Below the pieces are notes generated by a model. That model was not told where the DNA came from and ran no database searches. It worked only from the letters and a program-made list of their open reading frames with translations. Positions 18,144-25,997 of a stretch of 64,000 nucleotides of DNA are shown piece by piece (position 1 is the stretch's first letter; every line of letters starts with the position of its first letter). The stretch comes from Vallitaleaceae bacterium 9-2 (GTDB taxonomy: Bacteria > Bacillota > Clostridia > Lachnospirales > Vallitaleaceae). The stretch lies in contig CP121691.1 in NCBI GenBank assembly GCA_038396585.1, positions 1,302,001 through 1,366,000 of the forward strand, written 5' to 3'. The translations under genes and the position numbers were made by a program.

Positions 18144-20484
18144 CTTAAAAGATTCTAAGCTATCCCTAAACTTACCAGGTAGCATCCTTACGGAGTCGAT
18201 ACAATTGGGCAGTGATGCAAGTGATTCAGCATTTCATAAGCTATTAGAAGGCATGCTAAAAATATACATAGATGCTGATACAGCAGATGAAAACACATTA
18301 GACCACATGGCTGTCGAAATGCATGCAGATTTTTATGACAGAAGTTTTGACATATCCATAAAAAGGCAATTGGTCAAAGATGCTTACCTTTATAAATGCT
18401 ATAAGGGAACGCCATTTGCTGTTGAGCGACTCATCAAAACAGTTTATGGAGAAGGAGAAGTTAAAGAATGGTTTGAATACGAAGGCGAACCCTATCATTT
18501 CAGAGTGTATACCAGGAATCGGACAGAAGTCGAAGAAAATCGAGAAACTTTTATGAAGGCTATCGGTTCCGTGAAAAATTTAAGATCATTTTTAGATGAC
18601 ATTATTATTGAATATAACTCGCATAAGGAGTTGTCTAGATTTACGCATGCTGAATTAGCAGCATATACGCATTTTCAACTTAGAGAAGAGATTTTAACAT
18701 CATCAAATGAGCCATCTACTCCACCAACGCCTACACTACCTAGTCTACTTGATGAAAACTTAATAACTAACAAAACATTTGTAGATACGACAAACTGGGT
18801 TGGAGTGTATACTTCAGATGTTGTTGCCATAGATGGGAATTTACGGGTGACAGGAAACAATGCAACATCAATCAGGGCATATAATGATGATACGGATATG
18901 ACAGGAGCACAGGATCAAGATGTCTATTTTATGATGCTACACGTTAAGCCTACGAATGGAACGCCATCAGAAATATCATTAAAATACCGTGCAAATGGAG
19001 ATGGGGACAGGACATTAAAGTCAACATCTAACATAACGCTTGGACAAGTGCATGAGCTATATGGTATGGCTGCATTAGAAGCGGGAATGCCTGGCATGGA
19101 TCGGGTTGCGATTTACAATACATATCCCTCGGGAGCCGATCATATTTATTATATTATGGGATATGATGCTTTAGCGGATCCGAAATATGTTCCTTTGTGT
19201 ATTAACCTATCTAAATATGATCGTGAAAATGAAACAACTTATGCTGCAACAAAGACGGATGATGAAATTGCATCCATGATACACGAAGAATTAAACACAC
19301 AAAGAGAATCTAGTTTGTTATCCTACCCTACGATACCAATACCTGCCTTTGAAGAAACCTGTAGTGCATCACAGGCTGCCAATATTTTGTCATGGCAATA
19401 TCAAGATAATGACTTTTGTGGCAATGGTGATGGTACAGATCTATATTCGGATTGGCGAAGTGATGGTGGCTGGTCTACAAACAAGGAAGATGTCATCATA
19501 TCACGTCAATGGAATAGTAGTGAATCAAAAGCAGCTTATGCGGCTAACTCAATGTCCGGAGATATCAATAAAACACCTCAAGGCTACCTAGATGATTCAT
19601 CATCACAAAGGTATCTACAACTATTGATGGTTGCTTATAAGAATGACGCTTCAAATACAGCGCTTAGAGACGCAATTATTAAAGGAATTAAATTTATTTT
19701 AAGATGCCAATATACAGGCGATACTACAGTAGGCGATTACAGTGGGCAACCGATTGATTTAGGTTCAGCGTCCGGAGGTTTTGGATCCGTAATGCCTCGT
19801 GAAGATGGAGCGGATGGAAATGCAGATGCAATGCATTATCAAAATAGAATTACTTACAGTGATGATGTGACCGCCGAAGTCATGATGTTATGGACAAGAA
19901 TCATCAATGAAGTACATCCATTTGATGCATCAACTGCGTTGACTAATCTTAAATCAGTTTACACTGATTTGATTTCCGACGTAACGGCATCATACAACGC
20001 TTGTTTAAACTGTATTATCGATAGTCAAATTATAAACCAGTCGGGTCATAAGACCGGTTGGGGTGGATGGCATGATATTTATGATTTGTCGCCGGCACCT
20101 GGACGATTGTTTGAACCTAGTGATTATTGTGACATGCGTGCGCATTATGGCATCGTTGAACTGCTATTGACAATATCAAACAGGTCTACAGCTGTTAAGA
20201 GTTGCCTTGATGGAGCAATCACATTTTTAAAAGCATCAGCTAGATTAGATGCCGTGTATATTTATCCACTGAATAGTAGTAAAGATTGTTTTGTAACATC
20301 ATCCGGTAATCAAGTGTGGCCAAGGTTTACCCATCCGGACACATACACAGGTGTCTATTCAACAGGAAGTGGGGCTTTTTTAACGATGCCAAATGTAAAT
20401 CAACCATTTACGATTGACCCTAGAAGTAGCTATGGTTGGGGAACGGACAAATGTGAGCCTTACATGACATTACATAAATCATAG
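18136..20484 (+). CDS. gpI-like tail protein fused to a candidate polysaccharide lyase
   Basis: The first ~190 residues are a P2 gpI-like baseplate protein (DENTLDHMAVEMHADFYD, then YKGTPFAVERLIKTVYGEGEV). A Pro/Thr linker (near 190-200) leads to a beta-sandwich-like carbohydrate-binding region (about 205-340). The C-terminal ~400 residues contain YQNRITYSDDVTAEVMMLW and repeated helical hairpins with a GWGGWHDIYD segment, similar to family 10 pectate lyases (alpha/alpha toroid). At 782 residues it is far longer than a normal gpI (~200). This suggests a tailspike that cuts the host's acidic surface polysaccharide. Lyase family assignment is moderate. Confidence 0.72.
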   Translation: MRDLKDSKLSLNLPGSILTESIQLGSDASDSAFHKLLEGMLKIYIDADTADENTLDHMAVEMHADFYDRSFDISIKRQLVKDAYLYKCYKGTPFAVERLIKTVYGEGEVKEWFEYEGEPYHFRVYTRNRTEVEENRETFMKAIGSVKNLRSFLDDIIIEYNSHKELSRFTHAELAAYTHFQLREEILTSSNEPSTPPTPTLPSLLDENLITNKTFVDTTNWVGVYTSDVVAIDGNLRVTGNNATSIRAYNDDTDMTGAQDQDVYFMMLHVKPTNGTPSEISLKYRANGDGDRTLKSTSNITLGQVHELYGMAALEAGMPGMDRVAIYNTYPSGADHIYYIMGYDALADPKYVPLCINLSKYDRENETTYAATKTDDEIASMIHEELNTQRESSLLSYPTIPIPAFEETCSASQAANILSWQYQDNDFCGNGDGTDLYSDWRSDGGWSTNKEDVIISRQWNSSESKAAYAANSMSGDINKTPQGYLDDSSSQRYLQLLMVAYKNDASNTALRDAIIKGIKFILRCQYTGDTTVGDYSGQPIDLGSASGGFGSVMPREDGADGNADAMHYQNRITYSDDVTAEVMMLWTRIINEVHPFDASTALTNLKSVYTDLISDVTASYNACLNCIIDSQIINQSGHKTGWGGWHDIYDLSPAPGRLFEPSDYCDMRAHYGIVELLLTISNRSTAVKSCLDGAITFLKASARLDAVYIYPLNSSKDCFVTSSGNQVWPRFTHPDTYTGVYSTGSGAFLTMPNVNQPFTIDPRSSYGWGTDKCEPYMTLHKS

Positions 20485-20495
20485 GAGGTATATAA

Positions 20496-21380
20496 ATGGG
20501 TAAAACTCAAACACCAAATTATAATTTAACAAAAGATGATCAGAATGAATTTTATGATATTTTAATGCACGCCCAGAATATGGATTTGATTGATGGAGCG
20601 CTGAAAGGATTAAGTGACAATAAAGTAAGCAAAGTCGAAGGCAAGGATTTGTCTACTAACGACTTTACAACTTTAGAAAAGGAAAAGCTAGCAGGCATCC
20701 AAGAAGGTGCAACAAATTATCAGCATCCAGCAACACATAGTTTAGACATGATAACTGAAACAACGTTGCGAAAGATTTTTTCATCTGCAGAGAGATCAAA
20801 ACTAAACGGGATAGAAGAAGGGGCAAACAATTACACGCATCCTTCATCCCATAGTCTTGATATGATTACTGAAACGACAGCAAAAAAAATAATGACAAGT
20901 GCGGAACGGTCTAAATTAGCAGGCATCCAATCTGGCGCCCAAGTCAACACAGTTACAAGTGTAGCAGGAAAAACAGGAGCGGTGTCCGTTACAAAGTCAG
21001 ATGTAGGTCTTGGTTCAGTTCTGAATTATGGAGTAGCAACAACAGCGGAAGCACAAGCAGGAACGAGCAGTACGAAATATATGACGCCGTTAAGAGTGAA
21101 AGAAGCAGTAGATGCTAATGTAAAGATCGCGCATGGTACATACACGGGTGATGGAACAATAGGAAGAAATATTGTAGTTGGTTTCCAACCTAAAAAAATC
21201 ATAATTGGAAATGAATATCAGATTGTAATTATTACAGAGGTCACATGGGTTAGAATATCAAATGGATCATCAGATGAAAGAGAAAATATATTAACGTCAA
21301 CAGGATTCACAATTAGTTCAGATGCTGTAAATTATATGAATGGGGCAAACAAGATATACGAATGGACGGCAATAGGATAG
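20496..21380 (+). CDS. Tail fibre protein with repeated segments
   Basis: The 294-residue protein contains three copies of a repeat of about 45 residues ending in (E/S)KLxGIxxGAxxxxHPxxHSLDMITE. It then has a fibre-type VAGKTGAVSVTKSDVGLGSV segment, common in Bacillota phage fibres and collar proteins. The C-terminal ~90 residues look like a beta-rich tip. It has AGGAGG before ATG20496 and follows the lyase gene by 11 bases. Confidence 0.82.
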   Translation: MGKTQTPNYNLTKDDQNEFYDILMHAQNMDLIDGALKGLSDNKVSKVEGKDLSTNDFTTLEKEKLAGIQEGATNYQHPATHSLDMITETTLRKIFSSAERSKLNGIEEGANNYTHPSSHSLDMITETTAKKIMTSAERSKLAGIQSGAQVNTVTSVAGKTGAVSVTKSDVGLGSVLNYGVATTAEAQAGTSSTKYMTPLRVKEAVDANVKIAHGTYTGDGTIGRNIVVGFQPKKIIIGNEYQIVIITEVTWVRISNGSSDERENILTSTGFTISSDAVNYMNGANKIYEWTAIG

Positions 21381-21389
21381 GAGGCTCAT

Positions 21390-21704
21390 ATGATAGTAAA
21401 AGTAGAAACCAAAACATTCGAAACACATTCTATGTACCCTAATAAGGATTGGTATAACGAAGGAAACCTAGTCATCGATGAGACTAACCCAGAAAATCAA
21501 ACGATGATTGAAACCATCAAAGCCCATGCGCCTAACATCATTATTGAACATCAAGACGGAGCAATAGCAAATGTAATTGTCGATGTAGCAGCAGAACAAG
21601 AAGAAGCAATGCTAAAAGGGTTAGAGCCGGATGCTTCGGAAGTCGAAAAAGCGGAGCGTCAAATACAATTAATCAATGATCTAAACGAATTGGGGGTACT
21701 GTAA
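21390..21704 (+). CDS. Small fibre-associated protein, unknown
   Basis: This 104-residue acidic protein follows the fibre gene with an AGGAGG ribosome site. The N-terminal half is beta-rich (MIVKVETKTFETHSMYPNKD), and the C-terminal half is a Glu-rich helix. Proteins of this size after the fibre gene are often fibre chaperones or small tail proteins. I do not recognise the family. Confidence 0.65.
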   Translation: MIVKVETKTFETHSMYPNKDWYNEGNLVIDETNPENQTMIETIKAHAPNIIIEHQDGAIANVIVDVAAEQEEAMLKGLEPDASEVEKAERQIQLINDLNELGVL

Positions 21705-21874
21705 TGAATAAGATACAAGAAATACTAGTCAACTCTTATGCAACATTAGTCATGGCCAAAAAGATAACTATCGAGCAGGTTCCGGAAGCAAGAACTTTTG
21801 GAGCAACAGAATATACGATAAGAGAAGAGGTAGAGGTGGAAGTTGCACAAAGAACAGTGGCAGCATTAAGCTAG
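21704..21874 (+). CDS. Small phage protein of CD1375/XkdX type
   Basis: A 56-residue open frame starts at the last base of the preceding stop codon (TAATG) and ends 11 bases before the subtilase start. The TLVMAKKITIEQVPEA segment fits the pattern of short CD1375 or XkdX proteins found before lysis genes in Bacillota prophages. No function is established. Confidence 0.6.
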   Translation: MNKIQEILVNSYATLVMAKKITIEQVPEARTFGATEYTIREEVEVEVAQRTVAALS

Positions 21875-21885
21875 GAGGAAATGTA

Positions 21886-23037
21886 TTGATCAAAGAAAAT
21901 CAAGCTGAATTTGAATTAGCAAATATTGTAAAATATCAGCAAATGCCCGTCAAAAGAGATCCGGGATTAATCATTGTCCTAGATTCAAGTAATAGACCTA
22001 GAAAGCATGATGGAATACAGATTGCAATCGATAATTTCAGAGATGACGATAAGCCGGGACATAACACACAAGTTTGTGGAGTAATAAGGCAAGTCGCTCC
22101 GGACGCCAATATTGTAACATTCAATTATTTTGGTAGTGAGAAACCGAAAATTATCGACTGGATCATCGAGAACAAGAAAGATATATGCGTCGTTAATTGC
22201 TCTTTCACAAGTGGAGATAAAGAAATTGAACGATTGGAAGAACACGATATTACGGTTGTTTCATCGAGTGGAAATACAAGCCAATCAATAACTTATCCGG
22301 CAAGTCTTCCATGGATTATTTCAGTTGGAGCTTTTGAAGAGTGGAAATATAAAGTTGCAGACTATTCAAGTTATGGAAAAACACTTGATATAGTTGCTTT
22401 CACCAATATATATCTAATGGTAGATCCCGAAACAAACAAAATACATTGGTTTAACGGAACATCTTGCAGTGGTCCGGTGGCAGCTTCTATGTTGTGGCTC
22501 TACCAATCGAGATACGGCATGAAGTTTACAAGAGAACAAGCAAGACGATTTCTACATTACAACACAATAGACCTATTAGAAAAAGGCCATGATGCAAAAA
22601 GCGGATACGGTCTTTTTATTTTGCCGGAAAAAACCAAGGTCAACCTATTCATCGGATCAGATAAATACTTGATTGATGGAGTCACTTACAGAATGGATAC
22701 AGCACCGGTCTTAAAAAGCAAAAGAACTTTTGTGCCGATTCGATTTGTTGCCGAAGCGCTAGGCTTCAAGGTGACATGGGGCGGAGATATTGCCGGAGGA
22801 AATAAAAAAGAAGTCATCATCCAAAACGGCAATTTAAAAGTCAATATGCTCATTGGATCAAGCGATTACCTGGTAAATAACAACAAAAGCAAAATGGATG
22901 TAAAACCCTTTCTGCAAAATAACAGGACCTATGTGCCAATACGTTTCGTAGCTGAAGCTTTAGGTGCAAAGGTAACCTGGGGCGGAGATATCGGTGGTAA
23001 CAGAAATGAAGTAATTATTGAAAAGGAAGGAGAATAG
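21886..23037 (+). CDS. Subtilisin-like serine protease with two stalk domains
   Basis: The N-terminal ~240 residues form an S8 protease with the full set: Asp33 (IIVLDSS), His59 (PGHNTQVCG), oxyanion Asn130 (SSSGN) and Ser193 (NGTSCSGPVA). It lacks a signal peptide and propeptide. The C-terminal ~140 residues carry two PF07833-type stalk (copper amine oxidase N-terminal-like) repeats, each with FVPIRFVAEALG or YVPIRFVAEALG, common in Clostridial surface proteins. The start is TTG21886 after TAGGAGG; the nearby ATG21881 hits a stop at once. It may process fibre or wall-bound proteins, or act after lysis. Its place between fibre and holin genes is unusual. Confidence 0.85.
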   Translation: MIKENQAEFELANIVKYQQMPVKRDPGLIIVLDSSNRPRKHDGIQIAIDNFRDDDKPGHNTQVCGVIRQVAPDANIVTFNYFGSEKPKIIDWIIENKKDICVVNCSFTSGDKEIERLEEHDITVVSSSGNTSQSITYPASLPWIISVGAFEEWKYKVADYSSYGKTLDIVAFTNIYLMVDPETNKIHWFNGTSCSGPVAASMLWLYQSRYGMKFTREQARRFLHYNTIDLLEKGHDAKSGYGLFILPEKTKVNLFIGSDKYLIDGVTYRMDTAPVLKSKRTFVPIRFVAEALGFKVTWGGDIAGGNKKEVIIQNGNLKVNMLIGSSDYLVNNNKSKMDVKPFLQNNRTYVPIRFVAEALGAKVTWGGDIGGNRNEVIIEKEGE

Positions 23038-23040
23038 CAC

Positions 23041-23466
23041 ATGGAACATATTACACATTTAAAACTATACATTATGACAGCGTTAGGAGCAATCGGAGGA
23101 GGTTGTGCATACTTTTTAGGGGGGTGGGATACAGCTTTGCAGACATTAATCTTATTTATGGCCATTGATTACATCACAGGACTTATAATTGCAGGTGTGT
23201 TCAAGAAAAGTAATAAAACAGAAAATGGAGCGCTTGAATCAAAAGCTGGTTGGCTAGGATTATTCAGAAAGGGCATGACTCTTCTTATTGTTTTAATTGC
23301 CTATCATTTAGACAATATGATTGGATCAGATTTTATTAGAACAGGGGTAATTATAGCCTATATCGTCAACGAAGCTATATCCATTACAGAAAATGCAGGT
23401 GTAATGGGGGTTCCAATACCGGACGTAATCAAAAAAGGAATAGAAGCCCTACAACAGAAGGAGTGA
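23041..23466 (+). CDS. Phage holin (holin_4 type)
   Basis: The 141-residue protein has three to four membrane segments (about residues 10-28, 35-55, 78-97 and 105-122). The IDYITGLIIAGVFKKSNKTEN motif is typical of phage holin 4 / toxin secretion holins. It opens the membrane for the lysis enzyme. It lies three bases after the subtilase gene. Confidence 0.9.
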   Translation: MEHITHLKLYIMTALGAIGGGCAYFLGGWDTALQTLILFMAIDYITGLIIAGVFKKSNKTENGALESKAGWLGLFRKGMTLLIVLIAYHLDNMIGSDFIRTGVIIAYIVNEAISITENAGVMGVPIPDVIKKGIEALQQKE

Positions 23467-23470
23467 TATT

Positions 23471-24205
23471 ATGTCAATTCGAATAGTAATAAAGGAAGGT
23501 AAAGGAAGTTACAAAGGTATTGCGCAGGACAAGTCTTTTCACCCGAAAGGACGCATGGGGGCAAAGGTAGAAGCCTACCTAAATGACCAACTAGTATACG
23601 TGACAAAGAATGCATCCACATTGCCGGATAGCATATCAATTGAGTACGCAAGAAAATATAATGGTGGCTCACCGGTTCCGATCATATGCGAAGGAACGTA
23701 CGATATATATTCCCACATGCATAAGGGGAAGGAAAATGCTATTGAGATTGGCAAAGGATTAGAAGCTACACCGGTTATTCGTGGAAATAGCCTCAGTGAA
23801 TCATCATACATCAACATTCATTCAAGGAGTTTAAATGATGTCTCCAACTTTGCATGGTCCACAGGATGTATTACAATTCTAAAAGAAGATATTCAAGAAA
23901 TGTTTCAAGTGCTCGAAATTAAAACTTTTAATGGCCAGCACTTAGGAAAAGTAGTTATTGATCGGACGGAAATCGACAATGAGTTAATGCAGCATTACAA
24001 TTCCATACTAGGCGAGATGACTAGATATTTTAATAAAGATTGGTACTGGAGAAACATTTTATTAAAAGCAGCAGATTCAAACGTAAGATGGGAAAAAGGA
24101 ATTGATGCAGTAATTAATCTTGCAAAACAACAATCATATATGGGAGATTTGGAGATCATGGAATTTCTTCCAGAGCTTCTAATCAAAATAAAAGACCTAC
24201 CTTAA
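23471..24205 (+). CDS. L,D-transpeptidase (YkuD/DUF5675)-like lysis protein
   Basis: The 244-residue protein follows the holin, the usual place of an endolysin. Around residue 115-145 it has YINIHSRSLNDVSNFAWSTG followed by CITI. This matches the His...Ser-x-Gly-Cys-Ile active-site pattern of YkuD/DUF5675 proteins, so the expected nucleophile is that cysteine. There is no signal peptide or obvious wall-binding repeat. I infer action on peptidoglycan crosslinks, but a typical amidase or lysozyme domain is absent. Confidence 0.6.
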   Translation: MSIRIVIKEGKGSYKGIAQDKSFHPKGRMGAKVEAYLNDQLVYVTKNASTLPDSISIEYARKYNGGSPVPIICEGTYDIYSHMHKGKENAIEIGKGLEATPVIRGNSLSESSYINIHSRSLNDVSNFAWSTGCITILKEDIQEMFQVLEIKTFNGQHLGKVVIDRTEIDNELMQHYNSILGEMTRYFNKDWYWRNILLKAADSNVRWEKGIDAVINLAKQQSYMGDLEIMEFLPELLIKIKDLP

Positions 24206-24222
24206 ACGGTAGGCCTTTTTTA
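24191..24222 (+). terminator. Terminator of the phage late operon
   Basis: CCTACC and GGTAGG form a stem around a six-base loop, with A-rich flank before and TTTTT after. It overlaps the end of the lysis gene. A near-identical copy is at 25906-25934. Confidence 0.85.
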
Positions 24223-24234
24223 TTACAATAAAAT

Positions 24235-24411
24235 TCAACGAAAATCATCTAGTTTAACTTGAAGTGCATCGGCTAGCATACATGCAATTGAAAACTTACA
24301 GTCTTCTCTTTTTTCAATGTCTTGAATAGTGCGTCTTGGAACGTTTGATAATTCGACTAACTGAGGAACGGAAAGTCCTTTTTCAAGTCTTATTTTTTGA
24401 AGGTTTTTCAT
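24235..24411 (-). CDS. Small XRE-family helix-turn-helix protein
   Basis: A 58-residue minus-strand protein starts at the ATG on 24409-24411. It is essentially one XRE DNA-binding domain: IRLEKGLSVPQLVELSNVP, then RRTIQDIEK and DALQVKLDDF. GGAGGAAGATTAA precedes the start, and the ATGA overlap with the upstream membrane gene couples them. It may bind the palindrome in the divergent promoter at 24777-24805, but that is inference. Confidence 0.82.
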   Translation of the reverse strand: MKNLQKIRLEKGLSVPQLVELSNVPRRTIQDIEKREDCKFSIACMLADALQVKLDDFR

Positions 24412-24584
24412 TTAATCTTCCTCCAATCAATGTAAGTAATAATGAAACGAATGATTAGCAGTAAGAAATAAATAGCAAACATCACATAAATAATTACATC
24501 TAAAGTACTTGATGAATCACGCATAAGCGTAAGAATAAATAATATTATTACAGGAATATCACGTAAATAATTTTTTGATTTCAT
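24408..24584 (-). CDS. Small membrane protein coupled to the XRE repressor
   Basis: The 58-residue minus-strand protein has two hydrophobic segments (VIILFILTL and VIIYVMFAIYFLLLIIRFII). The frame is open further upstream to 24626, but the extra N-terminus overlaps a terminator-like hairpin, so I favour the ATG at 24582-24584, although no strong ribosome site is seen. It is followed by the XRE gene with an ATGA overlap. Function unknown. Confidence 0.5.
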   Translation of the reverse strand: MKSKNYLRDIPVIILFILTLMRDSSSTLDVIIYVMFAIYFLLLIIRFIITYIDWRKIK

Positions 24585-24611
24585 ATGATAATGGTGATAT
24601 AATAAGAAGAG

Positions 24612-24635
24612 AAAGGGGAATTGCACTTCCCCTTT
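24612..24635 (-). terminator. Hairpin between tiny minus-strand genes
   Basis: AAAGGGGAA and TTCCCCTTT are perfect 9-base arms around a six-base loop. Read on the minus strand it is followed by a T-rich run. It lies just after the 34-residue gene and may terminate or attenuate its transcript before the membrane/XRE pair. Confidence 0.6.
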
Positions 24636-24641
24636 AGGTAT

Positions 24642-24746
24642 TTACTTTTTTCGTTTATGTAGCCATTTTGATATTTCAATCATATTGACTATATATGTTG
24701 TTAGCAGAACGAAAATGGTAAGTACCTTTTCAATTTTACCATTCAC
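24642..24746 (-). CDS. 34-residue single-span membrane protein
   Basis: The minus-strand frame starts at GTG (24744-24746), eight bases after AAAGGAG, and encodes a peptide with one hydrophobic helix (VLTIFVLLTTYIV) and a basic end (HKRKK). A strong promoter lies directly upstream. The size and make-up fit a small toxin-like or regulatory membrane peptide. No family is recognised. Confidence 0.6.
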   Translation of the reverse strand: MNGKIEKVLTIFVLLTTYIVNMIEISKWLHKRKK

Positions 24747-24776
24747 CGACTCACTCCTTTCCTTTAATATAAATAC

Positions 24777-24805
24777 ATTATAGCACGTAACAACGTGCTA
24801 GTCAA
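24777..24805 (-). promoter_or_regulatory. Strong minus-strand promoter with a palindromic operator in its spacer
   Basis: On the minus strand TTGACT (24800-24805) and TATAAT (24777-24782) are separated by exactly 17 bases. The spacer and both element edges are covered by the perfect palindrome TAGCACGTAACAACGTGCTA at 24781-24800, which is well placed to be a repressor operator. The 58-residue XRE protein downstream is the obvious candidate. Confidence 0.75.
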
Positions 24806-24878
24806 TAATTTTACTCAAGAAAATATATAAAAAATACTATATATTGTATATAAATAAAATCACACCTACATATAGTGA

Positions 24879-24908
24879 TTGACAAAGATGATATAATTTA
24901 TGTATAGT
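24879..24908 (+). promoter_or_regulatory. Divergent plus-strand promoter
   Basis: TTGACA at 24879-24884 and TATAGT at 24903-24908 are 18 bases apart, and AGGAGGAG follows before ATG24931. With the minus-strand promoter about 75 bases away it makes a divergent regulatory region. Confidence 0.6.
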
Positions 24909-24930
24909 TATGGTATGAGGAGGAGACAAA

Positions 24931-25173
24931 ATGAATGGATTATTAATGGAATTAATTAAAGCTGTGCCTTATGGTGTATTAGCATATTTATTTACAAAAA
25001 CAGCATATAAGGATATCGATAAAACAAGAAATTCATTACTTGAGTTGCATAAGACAACAGTTAGTGATTTAAAGGATCTTGCTACTAATTCGCACGTTGA
25101 TATTGGTGGAGAAATATCGAAGCAGCTATCTCATAGAGAAATAGTTAAATGTCCTATAGCGATAAGGGAGTGA
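24931..25173 (+). CDS. Small membrane-anchored protein
   Basis: The 80-residue protein has one N-terminal hydrophobic segment (VPYGVLAYLFT) followed by a helical charged part. It precedes the 202-residue membrane protein by four bases, and the two probably act together. They sit in a cargo block of the prophage between two near-identical terminators. Function unknown. Confidence 0.65.
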   Translation: MNGLLMELIKAVPYGVLAYLFTKTAYKDIDKTRNSLLELHKTTVSDLKDLATNSHVDIGGEISKQLSHREIVKCPIAIRE

Positions 25174-25177
25174 TTGT

Positions 25178-25786
25178 GTGAGTTATTTAATTAGTTTGCT
25201 AATATATACCATAGTAATGTTTCTGATGTTCTCACTTTTTAAGATGATAAATAGGTATAAGTCAGTGAAAACAAAACGTAAAATAAAATTAGATTCAGAT
25301 CAGATAAGTATCTTGTTGAGATATGAAAAGGCTAATGCCGATGGCGAGTTCGCAGAGCTTCAGAATATAAAAAAATATTTAAACATGAGTCCTTTTATAC
25401 GTAAAGGAAAATATATTGATATACAAATGATGAGCATAAGAGTTTTGGATAAACAAAACAATAAACTTAATGAATTAATAAAAGCTTTACCAGTTGAATA
25501 TGAAAAAGCATCTCAGAATGTAAAAAGCATAATGGATGATTATGGATTTTACATAAGTAATTTATTAATATATAAACATTTTTGGGCGTATACATATATT
25601 CGTATTTTTAGAAATTTTCGATTTATGATTGCTTTTTTATATGAAGTAATTTGTATAATCGAATCTGGTTTAAATATAGTTAATAAAAGATTAGCGGATA
25701 CGGTTAAAGAAGTAAATGAAATACAAGATAAACCACAGAGAAAATTTAGTTTTGATGATGATATAGAATATTTAGTTCGTGGATAG
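25178..25786 (+). CDS. Membrane-associated protein, unknown cargo gene
   Basis: The 202-residue protein starts at GTG25178, after AAGGGAGTGATT. It has an N-terminal membrane helix (residues 3-22), a basic helical region, and a second hydrophobic stretch near residues 130-160. Its base composition is more AT-rich than the phage structural genes, suggesting separate acquisition. No family recognised; it could be a superinfection exclusion-type moron, but only position supports that. Confidence 0.6.
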   Translation: MSYLISLLIYTIVMFLMFSLFKMINRYKSVKTKRKIKLDSDQISILLRYEKANADGEFAELQNIKKYLNMSPFIRKGKYIDIQMMSIRVLDKQNNKLNELIKALPVEYEKASQNVKSIMDDYGFYISNLLIYKHFWAYTYIRIFRNFRFMIAFLYEVICIIESGLNIVNKRLADTVKEVNEIQDKPQRKFSFDDDIEYLVRG

Positions 25787-25905
25787 GTCTAGGCGAATAA
25801 GAATTAGTTGGACAGTGAAAACATAAGATCACACGAAGAAAGATAATAAAATCGTTTGTTTATAAATAATACATTTTATGTGTGTTTGATATTTTTTTAT
25901 ATGAA

Positions 25906-25934
25906 AAGACCTACCTTAATCGGTAGGCCTTTTT
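25906..25934 (+). terminator. Second copy of the phage terminator
   Basis: CCTACC (25910-25915) and GGTAGG (25922-25927) form a stem followed by a T-run. The sequence differs from the copy at 24191 by only one or two bases in the loop and tail. The two copies bracket the cargo genes at 24235-25786. Confidence 0.85.
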
Positions 25935-25936
25935 TG

Positions 25937-25966
25937 TTGCAGAAGAATATGTATATGTGGTACAAT
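25937..25966 (+). promoter_or_regulatory. Promoter of the SAP/nuclease pair
   Basis: TTGCAG at 25937-25942 and TACAAT at 25961-25966 are 18 bases apart, and the GAGGTGGG ribosome site of the next gene follows about 20 bases later. Confidence 0.5.
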
Positions 25967-25997
25967 CAAATCATATTATTTTAACGAGGTGGGTATA

